Assembly (NCBI GenBank): GCA_017642565.1
Contig: JAGCOU010000024.1
Coordinates: forward strand, 1-8,369
Length of the DNA: 8,369 nt
Source of the DNA: Alphaproteobacteria bacterium
GTDB taxonomy: Bacteria > Pseudomonadota > Alphaproteobacteria > Rs-D84
Reading direction: 5' to 3'
Under the pieces are notes generated by a model. The model had not been told where the DNA came from. It ran no database searches and was given only the letters and a program-made list of their open reading frames with translations. Each line of letters begins with the position of its first letter. The first letter of the stretch is position 1. A program made the translations under genes and the position numbers. Positions 7,517-8,369 of this stretch are shown piece by piece.

Positions 7517-7546
7517 GTTGAAATTAAACCAAGGTTTAAATTCAAC
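7517..7546. other. hix-like crossover site 1 (left end of putative invertible segment)
   Basis: A 30-bp near-perfect palindrome has 14-bp arms, one mismatched pair (7523/7540) and a central AA at 7531-7532. The 12-bp core AAACC-AA-GGTTT (7526-7537) equals the core of the Salmonella hixL crossover site as I recall it. Small serine recombinases bind such imperfect palindromes as two subunits and cut around the central 2 bp. It lies 95 bp upstream of the invertase start. Its inner arm, read on the minus strand, contains TTGAAT (7545-7540), a -35-like hexamer. Confidence 0.7.
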
Positions 7547-7622
7547 TTTTTTGTTAATGCCAAAAAAAACGCAATTTTGCAGTAATCTGGTTTTTTGATA
7601 TGCACAACCCACCTTTGCCCCA

Positions 7623-7652
7623 GTCGTAATAAAACCTTGGTTTTGTTATAAT
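7623..7652. other. hix-like crossover site 2 (right end of putative invertible segment)
   Basis: The palindrome AAAACC-TT-GGTTTT (7631-7644) has a central TT at 7637-7638. With one mismatched pair it extends to 7627-7648. Its 12-bp core is the exact reverse complement of the site 1 core, and over 30 aligned positions 21 match. The central TT against AA in site 1 fixes an inverted relationship. The right arm runs into the -10 of the downstream gene, so a bound recombinase would also cover the promoter. Confidence 0.65.
7644..7652 (+). promoter_or_regulatory. extended -10 promoter of the small gene, abutting crossover site 2
   Basis: TGTTATAAT (TG-n-TATAAT, with TATAAT at 7647-7652) is a perfect extended -10. 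Transcription would start near 7659, about 25 nt before the ATG, leaving room for the Shine-Dalgarno AAAGGAG (7671-7677). At 17-bp spacing the -35 hexamer is TCGTAA (7624-7629), a poor match. It lies inside the putative invertible segment while the -10 lies outside, so the promoter would be split by the crossover. Confidence 0.6.
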
Positions 7653-7683
7653 GCAGTCAGACAATCTTAAAAAGGAGTTTATA

Positions 7684-8127
7684 ATGACTATACAACAAAT
7701 TAACCATGGACATCAGTTAACTAACTTATTAAATATGTCACATGCTTTGTCGGGTGGACACAATACAGAATACAGTTTATATTTGATTGACCAGTTGTTA
7801 GATGTGAAAAATAACACACTTGCTGATTATTATAAAGGTGCTGTGGATATTTTAGAAGCTATGTCATCAATCAATTGGAATACAGCAAATAAAAAAACCG
7901 ATAGCCGTAATGAAAAAATTATTTTTGAAGAAATTAGCGAAATAGCCGGGAAAATTGCAGTTAAACGTCCTGAATTTGTAAAAGACCTTAAACGTATAAT
8001 TGATACAGTGAAGAAGAACAACCACGATAAAAACACAGAATTTAATTTAGATGAAATTTTAGAAAATTGCTTTTACAGTAAAATTGCGGACAAACCAATG
8101 GTTACTCCTTCAACTCATACAAGATAA
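7684..8127 (+). CDS. small protein of unknown function downstream of the putative switch
   Basis: This 147-aa soluble protein belongs to no family I recognise. It has no signal peptide or membrane segment. It looks largely helical: TEYSLYLIDQLLDV (about 28-41), LADYYKGAVDILEAM (about 46-60), KIIFEEISEIAGKIAV (about 78-93) and EFVKDLKRIIDTVKK (about 96-110), alternating charged and hydrophobic residues, then a polar tail ending PSTHTR. The start at 7684 is set by the Shine-Dalgarno AAAGGAG, 6 nt before ATG. An in-frame ATG at 7651 overlaps the -10 and would lie upstream of transcription. It is divergent from the invertase and would be the output of the invertible promoter. It has no DNA-binding or enzymatic motif I can name, so regulator, surface-modifying or accessory recombination roles are all open. 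Confidence 0.75.
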   Translation: MTIQQINHGHQLTNLLNMSHALSGGHNTEYSLYLIDQLLDVKNNTLADYYKGAVDILEAMSSINWNTANKKTDSRNEKIIFEEISEIAGKIAVKRPEFVKDLKRIIDTVKKNNHDKNTEFNLDEILENCFYSKIADKPMVTPSTHTR

Positions 8128-8129
8128 AA

Positions 8130-8166
8130 GCATATTCTTGTGCGACATATTCGATTTTGAATATGC
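8130..8166 (+). repeat. 3'-UTR inverted repeats with alternative pairing
   Basis: GCATATTC (8130-8137) is the exact complement of GAATATGC (8159-8166). A second CATATTC (8146-8152) can pair with the same right arm across a 6-nt loop. Two mutually exclusive hairpins are therefore possible just after the small gene's stop and 15-50 bp before the terminator. They may protect the mRNA end or be chance in AT-rich DNA. Confidence 0.4.
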
Positions 8167-8180
8167 CACCAAAATAATAA

Positions 8181-8210
8181 AAAACACCGATAAAAAATCG
8201 GTGTTTTTTT
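8181..8210. terminator. bidirectional rho-independent terminator
   Basis: The 8-bp stem ACACCGAT/ATCGGTGT (8184-8191 and 8197-8204) has an AAAAA loop and is flanked by an A-tract and a T-tract. It ends the small gene on the plus strand and the right-edge gene on the minus strand, whose stop is 12 bp away. Confidence 0.88.
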
Positions 8211-8221
8211 GCTCTATAGAA

Positions 8222-8369
8222 TTATCGTCTACTTTCTCTATCACGTAGTCTTTGTGCGGTGGCAGACACATTGCATTTCGCACGAAACTTGTTGAAAGAT
8301 TCTGTTCTACCATCATGCACATTTTCTGCATAGTCAACAAACCAAGGATTTGCTTTAGATACCTTGCTA
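8222..8369 (-). CDS. C-terminal end of a leftward gene, product unknown (partial)
   Basis: On the minus strand an open frame enters from the right edge and ends at TAA (8224-8222), giving 48 codons, just before the terminator. The peptide includes KANPWFVDYAENV and ESFNKFRAKCNVSATAQRL and ends RLRDRESRR. Its composition and residue variety look like real protein, with a basic tail, and the terminator sits where expected. No family can be named from this piece. The start lies beyond the window. Confidence 0.65.
   Translation of the reverse strand, partial: SKVSKANPWFVDYAENVHDGRTESFNKFRAKCNVSATAQRLRDRESRR

Larger units (their letters stand above)
7517..7652. other. putative invertible promoter segment
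   Basis: Two hix-like sites with the same core in opposite orientation (centres 7531/7532 and 7637/7638, 106 bp apart) lie in the gap between a serine invertase and a small divergent gene. The interior (7547-7626) has no open frame of note. It is AT-rich, with two A/T tracts and one further half-site-like element near 7589-7600. Inversion would bring TTGAAT to exactly 17 bp before TATAAT of the downstream gene; the written orientation has TCGTAA there. The gap on the invertase side (7423-7516) holds the invertase leader and candidate -10. The segment is short for DNA inversion, so bending proteins would be needed. A resolution site or an operator pair is the alternative. Confidence 0.55.

Noticed and set aside
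7651..7683. Alternative ATG at 7651 for the small gene (11 extra residues)
   Set aside because: This ATG overlaps the TATAAT -10 hexamer and lies upstream of the expected transcription start. The ATG at 7684 has a strong Shine-Dalgarno at proper spacing.
8110..8340. 76-codon leftward open frame at the right end
   Set aside because: It runs through the terminator hairpin and lies in a different frame from the better-supported partial coding sequence 8222-8369. Its Met/Ser-rich composition looks like a shadow.
1..8369. CRISPR arrays, tRNA or rRNA genes, insertion sequences, toxin-antitoxin pairs
   Set aside because: No regularly spaced direct repeats, tRNA-like cloverleaf, rRNA stretches, transposase or terminal inverted repeats were seen. 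The only recombinase is the serine invertase.

Overview
The window is AT-rich DNA, densely coding on both strands. It is probably from a Gram-negative, likely host-associated proteobacterium. The evidence is lipoprotein signal peptides of the outer-membrane type, an LpoB-like protein, a VirD4/TraG coupling protein, and housekeeping rRNA-modification genes. An uncultured low-GC alphaproteobacterium would fit, but this is an inference from gene style and cannot be proved from the window.

Left part (1-4420). The end of a possible rightward gene (to 106) meets a leftward operon at a shared bidirectional terminator (117-141). Read leftwards from 4369, the operon is a type IV coupling protein ATPase (virD4/traG-like), then a COG3014-type lipoprotein starting 2 bp after it, then an LpoB-like lipoprotein 14 bp further on. 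The coupling protein has an extended -10 (TG-n-TATAAT) ending 7 nt before its ATG, so its mRNA may be leaderless.

Middle (4421-6800). A rightward operon, divergent from the first, encodes RsmE (16S rRNA m3U1498 methyltransferase), an RsuA/RluB-family pseudouridine synthase overlapping it by 4 bp, and a membrane-anchored TPR protein. It ends at a second strong bidirectional terminator.

Right part (6801-8369). This is the most interesting region. A leftward Mpi/Hin-type serine DNA invertase (6814-7422) is divergent from a small gene of unknown function (7684-8127). The 261-bp gap between them holds two palindromes with the same 12-bp core, AAACC-AA-GGTTT at 7526-7537 and its reverse complement AAACC-TT-GGTTT at 7632-7643. 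This resembles the core of Hin/Gin crossover sites (hix/gix). The two central dinucleotides are opposite (AA and TT), so the sites are in inverted orientation and would bound an invertible segment of about 106 bp. An extended -10 for the small gene starts at the outer edge of the right site. In the written orientation the -35 position reads TCGTAA. Flipping the segment would place TTGAAT exactly 17 bp upstream of TATAAT. The simplest model is a self-contained phase-variable promoter switch that controls the small unknown protein. A bidirectional terminator (8181-8210) separates it from the 3' end of an unidentified leftward gene that runs off the right edge.
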